A stretch of DNA of 64,000 nucleotides, from positions 62,001 to 126,000 of the forward strand of contig ONWU01000003.1 in the NCBI GenBank assembly GCA_900321655.1. Reading direction: 5' to 3'. The stretch's first letter is position 1, and each line of letters starts with the position of its first letter. This DNA is from an uncultured Bacteroidales bacterium. Lineage in GTDB: Bacteria; Bacteroidota; Bacteroidia; Bacteroidales; UBA932. The notes beneath the pieces are model-generated. The model did not search any database. It saw nothing but the letters and a program-made list of their open reading frames with translations, and had not been told where the DNA came from. The position numbers and the translations under genes were made by a program. Shown in pieces: positions 42,204 to 51,396 of this stretch.

Positions 42204-44287
42204 CGTTTCAGGAACTCTTCAAGGGTATTGCGATAGACGTTCCCATAGAAGGCATCGTTGTACAGGCCAGCGTGGGAGGCCGTGGTGTGGGTAGCCAACT
42301 GGTAGAACAGACCGTGTAGGCTGATGTCCGGGTGGGCCTCCACCTCACTTCGGAACACGCGGGTAAAGCGGTTGGAAAGGTAAATGCCGTCTTCCATCAC
42401 GTCCGCGTGGGAGGTTTCTCCGCTTCGGGCCGCACAGAGCAGCAGCACGCCCGGGAGTCCCTCGCAATAGGTGCCGATGGAGCCGCTGTAGCAGGTCTCC
42501 ATCACGGCCAGCAGCTTGCGGTAATTCCCCTGTGCAGCTTCCAGGAAGCTCCGGAAAGACTCTGCTCCCAGGTTGTTATCGGCCCATTTGAGCACATGGT
42601 CACGGGCGCCGTGGCCGCTCCAGAAAAGGAATACGTTGGTACCGGGACTGCCCTGGACTACATTCGGGGTACGTTCTGTGACCGTGCCGGAGAAAATATT
42701 CCGGAGATCTTCCTCTGTTACCTGACTGGTCTTGTAGTCGATGACTGCGCCCGTACGCAAGTTCTTTCCGCCCGGGGTAACGTGTACATCCGGGCCCAGG
42801 TCGTCTTCCAGAATGAGGACGATGTGGTCGTCGTCAAAGCCGAATCCCTTCAGCATCTGATACTGGGCCAGGGCATCGGCCTGATGCCGATAGTTGTTGC
42901 GGCCGGTGGACGTAGCAATCACCACGGCAAACTGGTCCTGAAGGGGCGGATAAGGATAATCGGGCGCATATTCGTCGTAGTGGTCATCAATCTGGGTAAC
43001 GGTCCAGTTCCACAGTTCCGAGCCGTTGGATTCGCGGGAAAAACGCCCGGTTTCCACATACTTTCCTTTCGTGTAGGTCCAGGTGCTGTAGGTGGTTCCC
43101 AGCTGGCAGATATGGTTCTGGCTTTCAAAGGAAAGCGGACCGGAAACGCCCGTAATATGCTTGTAATCCCTGTTCCGGACAGCCCGGAAAGCATCCCGCA
43201 TACCGGAAGCCGTCCAGGGATAGAGGGGTGTGGAAGCCTTGTCTGAGCCGGTAAGCTTGATAAGGGCTTCCCGAATCGAAGGGGCATCTCCTCCTTCCAC
43301 CACGGCGGCGGCCATAGCCAGCAAATAAAAACAGTCGTACAGCTGGGCATATCCGCCAGGCATCAGTTTCCCGTAGCGGCTTTCCCAGGCCACATCGAAT
43401 CCTTCCCCGGGCCTGGAAGCCAAAGCCGTACCCACGTAGTTGTAGTTCCGGAGTTTCCCTTCCAGGGAGAAGTCATAGGCCATATCGGTACAGACAATGG
43501 CCAGGTCTTCGCTGTTTCCGCACTGCCCAAGAACCTCGTCAAAGTCCAGCATATCCCGGGCCGATGAAGGAACAAAGAAAAGCACACCGGGAAAGTCGGC
43601 TTCCTGCTCGGCCGCGATGGCCTTCCGGATAGCTGCTTCCAGCTCTTCCTTACTCTCATAGAAATAGGTTTCCTCCACCTCCATATCCATTTCTCTTGCA
43701 AGGAAGGCATAGTACTGCTGGAAGGAAGCGGCGTAATCGTCCTTCATTCCGTCCCTGGAAATGAGGGAGATGCGGGAATAGTTGTTGGCCCGTGCCTTGG
43801 AAAGCATGGCCTGGCACTGTGCCATATCATTCTCGGCCAGGCAGAAAATATTGGGCTCCGTCATATTGCTGCCCGCATAGATGCGCTGGAATTCCGTGGA
43901 AGTAACTGACGGCGCCAGCACCGGGATGCGATAGGAAAGGCTTTCCTTGGCAATAATCCGGGCGTTACGGCTGTATCGCGGGCCGATGATGGCCGCATAG
44001 GAATTATCGTGGGCAATCCGTGCCACCTCCTGGGCCATACCGGCACCTTCCTCGTCAATCCACTCCACCTCCAGTTCTACCCGGCTCTCCTGCCCCTTTT
44101 GGGCATTTTTTATGTTTTCCTGAGCCCAGTCCACAATCTTGGACAGTTCCACCTTCTCCGAGGAGGGAAGTACCACCGCAACCTTGTAGGAATTCACCTT
44201 CTTCTCTATTTCCATGGGGTCTTTCCCATTGCAGGCAGAGAGGAGCAGGAGAGGAAACAGGGCATATATCCATCTACTATTTCTCAT
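42200..44287 (-). CDS. lipoprotein fusing a branched-chain amino-acid-type binding domain to a legumain-like (C13) protease
   Basis: 695 residues. The lipoprotein signal ends LLLLSACNG. Residues about 30-390 form a Peripla_BP_6-type fold: KVAVVLPSSE, AAIIGPRYSRNARIIAKE, PVLAPSVTSTEF, and an internal GGYAQLYDCFYLLAMA helix. Residues about 450-690 resemble legumain/GPI8 peptidases: QFAVVIATS, IVLILEDDL, then FLFWSGHGA (His H559) and VMETCYSGSIG (Cys C599). The His-Cys spacing of 40 fits family C13, so the dyad looks intact. I know no described protein with this order. It overlaps the BMP-like gene by 11 bases and is the last of a six-gene run, with no transporter genes. Confidence 0.8.
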   Translation of the reverse strand: MRNSRWIYALFPLLLLSACNGKDPMEIEKKVNSYKVAVVLPSSEKVELSKIVDWAQENIKNAQKGQESRVELEVEWIDEEGAGMAQEVARIAHDNSYAAIIGPRYSRNARIIAKESLSYRIPVLAPSVTSTEFQRIYAGSNMTEPNIFCLAENDMAQCQAMLSKARANNYSRISLISRDGMKDDYAASFQQYYAFLAREMDMEVEETYFYESKEELEAAIRKAIAAEQEADFPGVLFFVPSSARDMLDFDEVLGQCGNSEDLAIVCTDMAYDFSLEGKLRNYNYVGTALASRPGEGFDVAWESRYGKLMPGGYAQLYDCFYLLAMAAAVVEGGDAPSIREALIKLTGSDKASTPLYPWTASGMRDAFRAVRNRDYKHITGVSGPLSFESQNHICQLGTTYSTWTYTKGKYVETGRFSRESNGSELWNWTVTQIDDHYDEYAPDYPYPPLQDQFAVVIATSTGRNNYRHQADALAQYQMLKGFGFDDDHIVLILEDDLGPDVHVTPGGKNLRTGAVIDYKTSQVTEEDLRNIFSGTVTERTPNVVQGSPGTNVFLFWSGHGARDHVLKWADNNLGAESFRSFLEAAQGNYRKLLAVMETCYSGSIGTYCEGLPGVLLLCAARSGETSHADVMEDGIYLSNRFTRVFRSEVEAHPDISLHGLFYQLATHTTASHAGLYNDAFYGNVYRNTLEEFLKR

Positions 44288-45290
44288 AGGCTTTCTCCTT
44301 TTCTACGGCTTGGGAATAATACTCTTTATAGAGGGCGGTCATATCCTGACCGGCAAAATCGTATTGCGGATTCGGAATTACTTGAATGTATTCACTTTCC
44401 AGCCCGAACTGCTGATGTTCCGGCCAGGTTTTTCCAGCGAGCCACTCCTCCAGATAAGTTTTCAGGACAAGATGGTTGTTCACGCACAGGGAGTAAGGGA
44501 CAATCCAGGGATTGAAGGCCGTGCAGTCAACGTCCATACCGGCAATACTCACAAAGCCGTTGTAGCGGCTATAGTCAAAAAGGCCCGGCAGGGAGCCGCC
44601 CAGAAGGGGGAAGAAGAGGATATCACCAGTGATTTCTTCGGACTCATAATACTCATTAAGTTTCCTATAGGTGAAACGGTAGGTGCTGTCCCTCATCGAA
44701 AAACCTTCGGGGCCGTCCGCCAGCGTCCAGGTAAACAGGTCCTCTTTCGAAACTGCTTTTTTGCCTTCACCATAGCCGTGGGCACTTTCTTCAATCATAT
44801 CATTGCCATCCATGGCTTTGAAGATGATGCTCGCAAAATAGCGGGACATGGCTCCACACAGCCAGGAGGCGCCGTAGCGGCGGATGATGTAGGAGGAATG
44901 CCCCGGGAAAACGTCATCGGTTTCCAGGATGAGCACACGGCCGTTTTTGGGGGCCGGTTTTCCCCGCAGGAGGCTTTCATAACTGTTACTGGCCAGGATG
45001 AGGGCGCGGTCTCCGCTCCCCTCCTTCGCCAGCCACGCATCCAGCCGTTTCCCGGCATCGGCAATGCTGGAAGGTTGCTGGAGACTCAGGTTCACATCCG
45101 GATGGTCCTTGCAGAAACCCAGGATGCCTTCCAGCATGGTGTCGTTATAGCTTCCGTCTCCGTAGCCGTCCGTGCCGATGAGGACTGTAAGTTCCCGGGA
45201 GTCGGCTCCCCCCTCCCCTGCAGGCCGCTCCTTGCTGCAGGAAAGGAGCGCGGCAAGGAGAAATAAAGCAGATAGTAAACGATGACGCAT
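44277..45290 (-). CDS. BMP (PnrA-like) family binding lipoprotein
   Basis: 337 residues with lipoprotein signal LLAALLSCSKE. The type I binding-protein fold resembles the BMP/Med family of nucleoside-binding lipoproteins: LTVLIGTDGYGDGSYNDTMLEGI, ALILASNSYES, a central GASWLCGAMSRYFA, and GFVSIAGMDVDC near the end. No permease or ATPase gene is linked. It starts 3 bases after the upstream large lipoprotein stop and overlaps the C13-fusion gene, so the two binding-protein folds are made together, presumably as partners in the envelope. Confidence 0.7.
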   Translation of the reverse strand: MRHRLLSALFLLAALLSCSKERPAGEGGADSRELTVLIGTDGYGDGSYNDTMLEGILGFCKDHPDVNLSLQQPSSIADAGKRLDAWLAKEGSGDRALILASNSYESLLRGKPAPKNGRVLILETDDVFPGHSSYIIRRYGASWLCGAMSRYFASIIFKAMDGNDMIEESAHGYGEGKKAVSKEDLFTWTLADGPEGFSMRDSTYRFTYRKLNEYYESEEITGDILFFPLLGGSLPGLFDYSRYNGFVSIAGMDVDCTAFNPWIVPYSLCVNNHLVLKTYLEEWLAGKTWPEHQQFGLESEYIQVIPNPQYDFAGQDMTALYKEYYSQAVEKEKAYEK

Positions 45291-45293
45291 TGA

Positions 45294-47681
45294 TTATTTT
45301 ACTGCAGTTGTGAAGTTGGAAAGGCGGTTAAGCAATTGATCCATCGTGATGTAATTGACAGTAACACCTGCAGGACCTGTCATAGATGCCCTGCGGCTAT
45401 TGGCCTCACTGGCAATGCGGTCAATGTCCTTATACGAGATGAGGACAATCTTGGGAACGAAGCGCAAAGTGTTCGTCACTGAAAAACTTTCCACCGCCGG
45501 CACTTTTGCGGTAACCTGAACCGTTACCACAAAGTCGGGGACGATAGGGTCGTACAGGCACTGTTTCTCCACGTCGAAAGGCACGAAGATTTCCGGGTCT
45601 GATACATACTGCACTTCGTCCACTTCTTCCGGCGTGACAAACTGCTTTGTATAATAGGCCGACTGTCCGTAGTAACGACGCTCGATATTTCCATTGATGA
45701 GCTGGCTGCTGAGGCGGGTAGCAACGACATTGGCAAATACAGCTTCATCCGTTCCGATATCTTTGAAGATTTCATCGGTTCGGGGATACTTGAACGTTTT
45801 GAATTCCTCATTGTTCTGGGTGCTGAAAGCACTCTTGGAACAAAGTGTCCAATAAGGAAGTTTCTCAAGGCCGATGGCGGTACGGAAAGCATTGGTATAT
45901 CCGGGATTGGAACCTGGAAACACTCCATAAGAAATGCCCACATTCACACAGTCGAGGCCTTCAGGATACAAATCCATATTCAGTTGGATGCCGCCTATGG
46001 AAGTAGGATCCAGGAAAGAGATAAGACGAAGACCGGGCTGAGAGGCATCTTTGGCAATATAATAGGAATTCACGGGTTTGGTCTCGTCGTCCTCCAGATT
46101 GAAGGCTTTCTCTTTGGAGAATACCTTGGCGTGACGCTCATACCAATAGGCATCCTTCACAACATAGATTATCGGCGTATAGTCAATGTTGCAAACGCCG
46201 CTCCCCAGATAGGTGTCCTTGCCGTCAGCGTCTTTCTGTTTGAAATAACCGGACGACATTTCCGCATTGGGGACCCGGGTGGAACGTTCGCCGCTGATGA
46301 TGCCGGAGGTGGTCATTGTCGCCTGCAGATCCAGATTGATATCAGCATCGAACTTTCCGAAGTCTTCATCATAATCCGGCTCATCTTTGTCAAGGGCAAA
46401 ATCATCCAAAAGTTTGCCAACAAACGAAACGGCGCAACCAATGGCACAACCCACAGCTCCACCAGTCGTCTCCGACCTACCGGTAATCGCTTTCATGAAA
46501 TACGTATTCATTAATAGCCCACCTCCTGAACCAAAAAAATCTCCAAAGACAGCACCGGCTACGCCATCCGGGCTTAGAGACGAGAATGTTTTCTCAAGGG
46601 CCTGCAGGTTCAACTTGCCGGCCAGTTTTCCGTCCAGGCTTCCCTGCATGATGGAATCCAGCCACACATTGTCTTGGTTGAAGAGTTTGAGGGATAACTG
46701 CAGGGACTTGTTCAGCTCCTTGGCAAAGAAATCGTGCGGGCGCATGGTGGACAGGTCCACCTCAAAGGCCCACCACCCAACGGCGGGGATTACTTTTCCG
46801 GCCGTGCCTTGTTTCCAAGAATTCGTCTTGGCCGTTGTCATTAAGACATTGGCAGTGGATTTGAAGTTTTCGGTAGCCGGGACTTTATAAGGAAGCGCGA
46901 ACTGGCTGGAGGTGTGTTCCGCAAGGGACTTGTCAAAAGCTGCCACCCACATATGGTCATTGGCATCGGATGCCGGCAAATTCTCCTGGGTAAGATAATA
47001 GAAAACACGCAGTTTGCCGCTATACTTGTTGTACAGGCCAAAATAGTGGTAATCCGGACGACTCTTGATACCGGTAAGGTTAAATACCAGAGCCCAGTCT
47101 TCCTTGAGAGCCATCATCTGCATAAGCGTCTCTTCCGGCAGGTGCTGCTGCGGAAGAAGGTCACTCGCCCAGGGAAGGGGCGCCATTATTGATTTTGTTA
47201 CCAGCCTTCCGTTCTCATAACCACTACTCACCACAAGTTCAATTTCCTGGACATCATACCATTTTTTCTCAAACTTCGTGTTGACAGACTGCAGCACGTC
47301 ATTGTCCCCGCCTGTGAGGGAAGGCCATTGGATTAGTTCCAGTTCAACGGTGGAACCGTTGGTCATATTCAAGGTGATGGCTGCTTCGCGGCGGTCTTCC
47401 ATCGTAGGGTCTCCTTTGACATCGATGCCCAGCAGCAGATTACCGTTCTCTACCCCACCGGTAAGATAGACATCGCTTACCCAGGAAGGCAGATTGTTTT
47501 TTGAAACCACCTGAGAGGCCTGTACACCCCTGATGGGAATGACTTCCGTGTAATCATCGTTAAGGACAGACAGTGAGAAGCTGTATATGCCGCTGTCAAT
47601 GGGATTATTCTGCTCCTTCTGGCACGCTGAAAAAAGCGGCACCAGGATAGCGGAAAGAAGGACAAAATAAAGATGCTTCAT
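45294..47681 (-). CDS. large lipoprotein with BACON-like N-terminal domain
   Basis: 795 residues. Lipoprotein signal (LVPLFSACQKE). Residues about 30-120 look like a BACON domain: NLPSWVSDVYL, then REAAITLNMTNGSTVELELIQ. The remainder is not familiar; it includes a Gly-rich small-residue stretch (about 375-425: VAGAVFGDFFGSGGGLL, GCAIGCAVSFVGKLL) that could insert in or line a membrane or pore, flanked by beta-rich regions. The operon position, two genes before the C13 fusion, suggests it is a surface or periplasmic structural partner or substrate of that protease. No enzyme motif was found. Confidence 0.65.
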   Translation of the reverse strand: MKHLYFVLLSAILVPLFSACQKEQNNPIDSGIYSFSLSVLNDDYTEVIPIRGVQASQVVSKNNLPSWVSDVYLTGGVENGNLLLGIDVKGDPTMEDRREAAITLNMTNGSTVELELIQWPSLTGGDNDVLQSVNTKFEKKWYDVQEIELVVSSGYENGRLVTKSIMAPLPWASDLLPQQHLPEETLMQMMALKEDWALVFNLTGIKSRPDYHYFGLYNKYSGKLRVFYYLTQENLPASDANDHMWVAAFDKSLAEHTSSQFALPYKVPATENFKSTANVLMTTAKTNSWKQGTAGKVIPAVGWWAFEVDLSTMRPHDFFAKELNKSLQLSLKLFNQDNVWLDSIMQGSLDGKLAGKLNLQALEKTFSSLSPDGVAGAVFGDFFGSGGGLLMNTYFMKAITGRSETTGGAVGCAIGCAVSFVGKLLDDFALDKDEPDYDEDFGKFDADINLDLQATMTTSGIISGERSTRVPNAEMSSGYFKQKDADGKDTYLGSGVCNIDYTPIIYVVKDAYWYERHAKVFSKEKAFNLEDDETKPVNSYYIAKDASQPGLRLISFLDPTSIGGIQLNMDLYPEGLDCVNVGISYGVFPGSNPGYTNAFRTAIGLEKLPYWTLCSKSAFSTQNNEEFKTFKYPRTDEIFKDIGTDEAVFANVVATRLSSQLINGNIERRYYGQSAYYTKQFVTPEEVDEVQYVSDPEIFVPFDVEKQCLYDPIVPDFVVTVQVTAKVPAVESFSVTNTLRFVPKIVLISYKDIDRIASEANSRRASMTGPAGVTVNYITMDQLLNRLSNFTTAVK

Positions 47682-47689
47682 AACTATAA

Positions 47690-48151
47690 TTATTGCACTA
47701 TCAAATATTTGGAATAGGTAGTGGTCCCGTTTTGGTTAGATGTGCCGAACCCGAAACGATAAACTAAACACTCCTTAAAAAAAGAATTCAGAGGTAGTTC
47801 TTTTCCTTTTTTCCAATCGTGCGTAACACACCGATTATCTTTTAACCTAACTAGGAAAGTAAGCTTTTTCTTAGTGAAGCCGGCCTTATCCATCTCTATA
47901 TCCAGGAGTTCCTGATTATCAAAATAAATCTTTCTTACTTCCTGAAAAACTTCTAAAGAAGGGGCGCGTTTCTGACACTCGGTGTTTTCGGTGTAGCCGA
48001 AATACTCTTTATCTGGCATCCGAAGTAAATAACCCCAGGTATTGGTTTCCTGGTCATATTCCTGAATAACCAGGAACTCCCCGGTACCGTGGTTTCCCCT
48101 GCAAAAGATGGAGCCGGGGTTTTGTGTCAGATTAACCTTGACTTTTACCAA
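47690..48151 (-). CDS. hypothetical protein without an ATG start
   Basis: About 153 residues: VKVKVNLTQNPGSIFCRG, TWGYLLRMPDKEYFGY and a basic middle, with no membrane segment or recognisable motif. The only usable start is TTG 48151. The frame is also open further upstream into the previous gene but holds no ATG. An ATG in the next frame (48168-48170) ends after eight codons. So either TTG is used by coupling to the upstream gene or a frameshift removed the true start. The preceding gene ends 20 bases upstream, and the next starts 8 bases after its stop. Confidence 0.5.
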   Translation of the reverse strand: MVKVKVNLTQNPGSIFCRGNHGTGEFLVIQEYDQETNTWGYLLRMPDKEYFGYTENTECQKRAPSLEVFQEVRKIYFDNQELLDIEMDKAGFTKKKLTFLVRLKDNRCVTHDWKKGKELPLNSFFKECLVYRFGFGTSNQNGTTTYSKYLIVQ

Positions 48152-48171
48152 GTTGCAGAAGAAGAAGTCAT

Positions 48172-48642
48172 CTAGTTCCTCACCTGCTCGCCGTTTTCCG
48201 GCCAGAGGCTGTGCTGGATAAAGTTGACCCGGTTAACCAGTGTAGCCGCTGCAGGCAAGGTGAGCACGGCCACCTTGTCGACGGAGGCCTTGCTCAGGAC
48301 GGCATCTCCCTGTGATTTGCCATCTTCAGCCGCCAGGTGCCAGATGAGGGAACTTTCGGTCTCCTCCACATTTGCGTCCGGGAGAATAATCTTCTTAAAT
48401 ATAGCTGCTGCCGCTTCGTAACTGTCGGCCTTCATACTCAGTTCACCGGGGTCGGCTTCGTTCAGTTGCCATCCGGCCCAGATGGTCAGTTCACCTTCGT
48501 CGTTGAAACCGGCAAAATGACCCTGCAGATAAGCCAGTTCGTCGGTTCTTGCGAAACCATCTTCGGTGCCGTCTTTTTGGCAGGATACAAATGCCAGTGT
48601 ACCCAGCAGAAGGAAAGCAATAGTGAGAATTCTATTTTTCAT
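48172..48642 (-). CDS. small lipoprotein of unknown function
   Basis: 156 residues with a clear lipoprotein signal (LLLGTLAFVSCQKD). The mature part is acidic, alternating short helices and strands (ELAYLQGHFAGFNDEGELTI, SYEAAAAIFKKIILPD, VDKVAVLTLP). No family is recognised. It lies 17 bases after the fimbrillin/FISUMP-like gene and 20 before the next, in the six-gene envelope run. Confidence 0.7.
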   Translation of the reverse strand: MKNRILTIAFLLLGTLAFVSCQKDGTEDGFARTDELAYLQGHFAGFNDEGELTIWAGWQLNEADPGELSMKADSYEAAAAIFKKIILPDANVEETESSLIWHLAAEDGKSQGDAVLSKASVDKVAVLTLPAAATLVNRVNFIQHSLWPENGEQVRN

Positions 48643-48659
48643 AACTCATGTAATTACAA

Positions 48660-50294
48660 TTATTCTTTTACGCAGCGGACGGGGGCTGCCAACGCACGTA
48701 TATTGCCCTCGTAGTCAGATTCTCCGCCGCCCTTATTGATAAAAGCACAAGAATAGCTTGAAGTACCGGAAGGAGATGCTGTCCAGTAGGTCACAGTACT
48801 ACTGGAATAGCGAACAGCGTCAACCGAGAGAAAACCTAAATCTGTAAAGCGCCCATCATTATCTGGAAGGCCGCTGAAGGCACTCCAGGAAGGAACTCTC
48901 CAGCCTGCCGGACAGGGGTCCCACACAGTCTTACTCCCAAGGGAACCGCCCCATAGATTGTCATCCGGATTCTCGGTATTATTGGTGAACCAATCATAGG
49001 TGCTAGCTCCCAGGTTGATATACTGGTCAGGGTGCTGGATGCTATAAGTAAGACCATTATCACCCTGGTTTCCAACATAGGAGCAGCCTGCACGCAGCGG
49101 ATCCTTGCGTCCCCACTGGAAGTAGAGTTGGCCGCCCAGGGGTTCCTGGAGTTTGGCACCGGAGGGCAGGTCTATGCTGGCCGGTTCCGAGGTGGTAACC
49201 CACACCAGGAATGACCAGAGGATGGTACTCCCCTTCTTGATGGCCACCAAAGCGCTGCCAGGCGTGCCGGAGGCCGTTACGGTCAGTTTTCCGTCGGCAA
49301 GGGCAGCGGAAGAAATGGCGCCGTCGCCCCAAAGCACCTGTGCGGCATCCGGAACAGGGACCGATGCAGGCAAGCCGCTGCGCTGCCAGGTGCCGTAAAT
49401 CTTCCTGGGATTCACGTCAAAGCGGATGGTTTTTCCAGGCCGAAGACAAAAACTGTTTTCCTGGCCGTAATAGACCTGGCTAGAGGGCGCCGCCCAGGCC
49501 ATCCTTTCATCCAGATTTCCAGTTATATTTTTAAACAGACCCGCAGTGAAGGTAACTTTGGAGTCGAATCGAAGTTCGCCAACCTGGCTGCCATTATCGG
49601 CCATTATAGTAAATCCCTTGGAGAATACTGTGGGAAGAATGACTATATAATAATACTTTCCTGTTTCAAAAGTGCTTCCGGACGACGGCTTCAGGGTTAC
49701 GCATTCCTCCGTGCCGGCTTCTGCCACGGGCGTGTCTTCAGCGGTAAAACGGAAGCGGAAGTCCCCTGCAATCTTTTCTCCGTTGTTGCCGCGGATGGTC
49801 ACGGCCGTGATATCGTCCCGGTTCACCATAAACCGAAGGCCGCTGTTGAACGAGATGCTGTTGCCCGTGGCATCGTCTGCGGTAACAAGGTAATTGTCGG
49901 CGAAAGAGCCGGCCTTGCCGGTCTGGAAGTGAGGTAGCGTAGTGGAGACGTAACCTTCTGAGTATGTGGCCGATGAATTGTACGGATACAGGGCAATGTA
50001 ACTGCCAAGATCTTCAGGACCCGTTCCAGTGAAATTGGCGGAAGAGGCCGCAACATCGTTATCTCCCGTAAACTGGTAATTTCCTCCTCCGGACAGGATA
50101 GAGATGCGCTCGCGGGCGCTCCAGAGAATTTTTTTATCGTCGGAAGGCGATACTATTGTGCGGGTCACAGGCTCATCCTCACCAGGCGTAGAAGCATACA
50201 ATGTGTGCTCTACCAGCGGCGTCACGGGACTCACCTCCCGCTGGCAGGCGGCAAGAACAATGAAGAACAGGACAGCGTGTCTACAGATTTTCAT
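48660..50294 (-). CDS. fimbrillin-like lipoprotein with C-terminal FISUMP-like domain
   Basis: 544 residues. Lipoprotein signal (LFFIVLAACQRE) after ATG 50294; an upstream frame extension lacks a signal and is rejected. Residues about 40-290 follow the fimbrillin-family pattern of Bacteroidales (TRTIVSPSDDKKILWSARERISI, YIALYPYNSS, FTAGLFKNITGNL). The end (about 440-544) is a Fibrobacter succinogenes major paralogous-type domain with TVWDPCPAGWRVPSWSAF and a final AAPVRCVKE. Such proteins are surface-exposed adhesins or fimbrial tip components. It is first in the six-gene run ending in the C13 fusion. Confidence 0.75.
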   Translation of the reverse strand: MKICRHAVLFFIVLAACQREVSPVTPLVEHTLYASTPGEDEPVTRTIVSPSDDKKILWSARERISILSGGGNYQFTGDNDVAASSANFTGTGPEDLGSYIALYPYNSSATYSEGYVSTTLPHFQTGKAGSFADNYLVTADDATGNSISFNSGLRFMVNRDDITAVTIRGNNGEKIAGDFRFRFTAEDTPVAEAGTEECVTLKPSSGSTFETGKYYYIVILPTVFSKGFTIMADNGSQVGELRFDSKVTFTAGLFKNITGNLDERMAWAAPSSQVYYGQENSFCLRPGKTIRFDVNPRKIYGTWQRSGLPASVPVPDAAQVLWGDGAISSAALADGKLTVTASGTPGSALVAIKKGSTILWSFLVWVTTSEPASIDLPSGAKLQEPLGGQLYFQWGRKDPLRAGCSYVGNQGDNGLTYSIQHPDQYINLGASTYDWFTNNTENPDDNLWGGSLGSKTVWDPCPAGWRVPSWSAFSGLPDNDGRFTDLGFLSVDAVRYSSSTVTYWTASPSGTSSYSCAFINKGGGESDYEGNIRALAAPVRCVKE

Positions 50295-50404
50295 AATCGA
50301 CACCTTTGGTTGACCCGCTGAGTATACAAGAACCCGCTGCCAGAACAATAATCTGACACTCAGGAACAATATATAATTGCTTCTCTGACAAGTTCATAAT
50401 TTTG

Positions 50405-50412
50405 CAAATATA
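50405..50412 (-). promoter_or_regulatory. -7 promoter element of the six-gene envelope operon
   Basis: Minus-strand TATATTTG in an AT-rich stretch, about 110 bases upstream of the first gene. It would give a long leader. No -33 TTTG at the usual spacing. Confidence 0.4.
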
Positions 50413-50479
50413 TAAAAAAACAATTACATCTCGCTTATTTTCTTTTACTTATGTTGTGCCAGACAACACATAAGCATTC

Positions 50480-51385
50480 TTATCTGCGAGATGAAGCCGA
50501 CCGGCTCTTGCTGACAAGGATTACGCCACCCACAATGGCCGATGCCGCCACTACTTTCTGCCAGGTAAGATGGTCGATGCCTGTCCAGATGCTCACCACG
50601 GTGGCAATGATGGGCGAAAGATAGTTGTACATACTCACCAGCGTAGGCCTGATGCGCTTCTGTCCGTAAGGAATCAGATAGTACGCGATAAACGTAGCAA
50701 AGATAATCAGATAGCCAATCTCCCAACGGACAAGGACGGGGACGGCGGCGTAGTCCATCGTGAACAATCCTTTGGCCGAAAAAGGGAGGGACATCAGCAG
50801 GGCGAAAAGGAAAGCCCATTTCATAAACGTGACCACGCTGTATTTGGAGATAAGGGGCCGGAAGATGCCCAGGTACATCGAGAAGGTGAGGCTGTTGACC
50901 AGAAGCATAACCAGCCCCAGCGGGGTGGTGGCCGATGCGCCAGCGGCGTGTACGGAATTCAGAATCAGGAAGATAACGCCGGCCAAGGCAATGCCCACAC
51001 CCCCGGCTTTTTTCCCGGTAATGGGTTCTTTCACGAAGAAGTAGGCAAAAATCATAGTGAACACCGGCCCCAGGGTGCCCAGGATGGCCGAATCGATGGC
51101 CGTAGCCATAGTAATGCCCACCAGAAAGGACATCTGGGTTAGGAAAAGCCCCAGGAAAGATGCCAGGGCCATCTGCCACAAGTCCCCTTTCTCCACTTTC
51201 TCTTCCGGCTGGAAAATGGAAACCAGCCAGAAAAGGGCCGATGCCCCGATGGCCCGCAGCGTGAACAGCACATAGGGGGAAACCACCGCAGAATTGGCGA
51301 TATCCTTGCAAAGGACCACGTTGAGCCCGAAGATGGAGTAGGCTGCGGCAATGGCCAGATGGCCTCTTACCTGTTCCGATGCCAT
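50480..51385 (-). CDS. DMT-superfamily transporter (EamA)
   Basis: 301 residues with ten membrane helices in two EamA repeats (first starts GHLAIAAAYSIFGLNVVLCKD, second around GLVMLLVNSLTFSMYLGIF) and a basic tail ending in a Ser/Arg run. EamA proteins export amino acids or other metabolites across the inner membrane. The KPA-like ending LSPIIATVVSIWTGIDHLTW is family-typical. It starts 11 bases after the C10 protease gene stop, so it may be co-transcribed with it. Confidence 0.88.
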   Translation of the reverse strand: MASEQVRGHLAIAAAYSIFGLNVVLCKDIANSAVVSPYVLFTLRAIGASALFWLVSIFQPEEKVEKGDLWQMALASFLGLFLTQMSFLVGITMATAIDSAILGTLGPVFTMIFAYFFVKEPITGKKAGGVGIALAGVIFLILNSVHAAGASATTPLGLVMLLVNSLTFSMYLGIFRPLISKYSVVTFMKWAFLFALLMSLPFSAKGLFTMDYAAVPVLVRWEIGYLIIFATFIAYYLIPYGQKRIRPTLVSMYNYLSPIIATVVSIWTGIDHLTWQKVVAASAIVGGVILVSKSRSASSRR

Positions 51386-51396
51386 AAAGATGAAGG

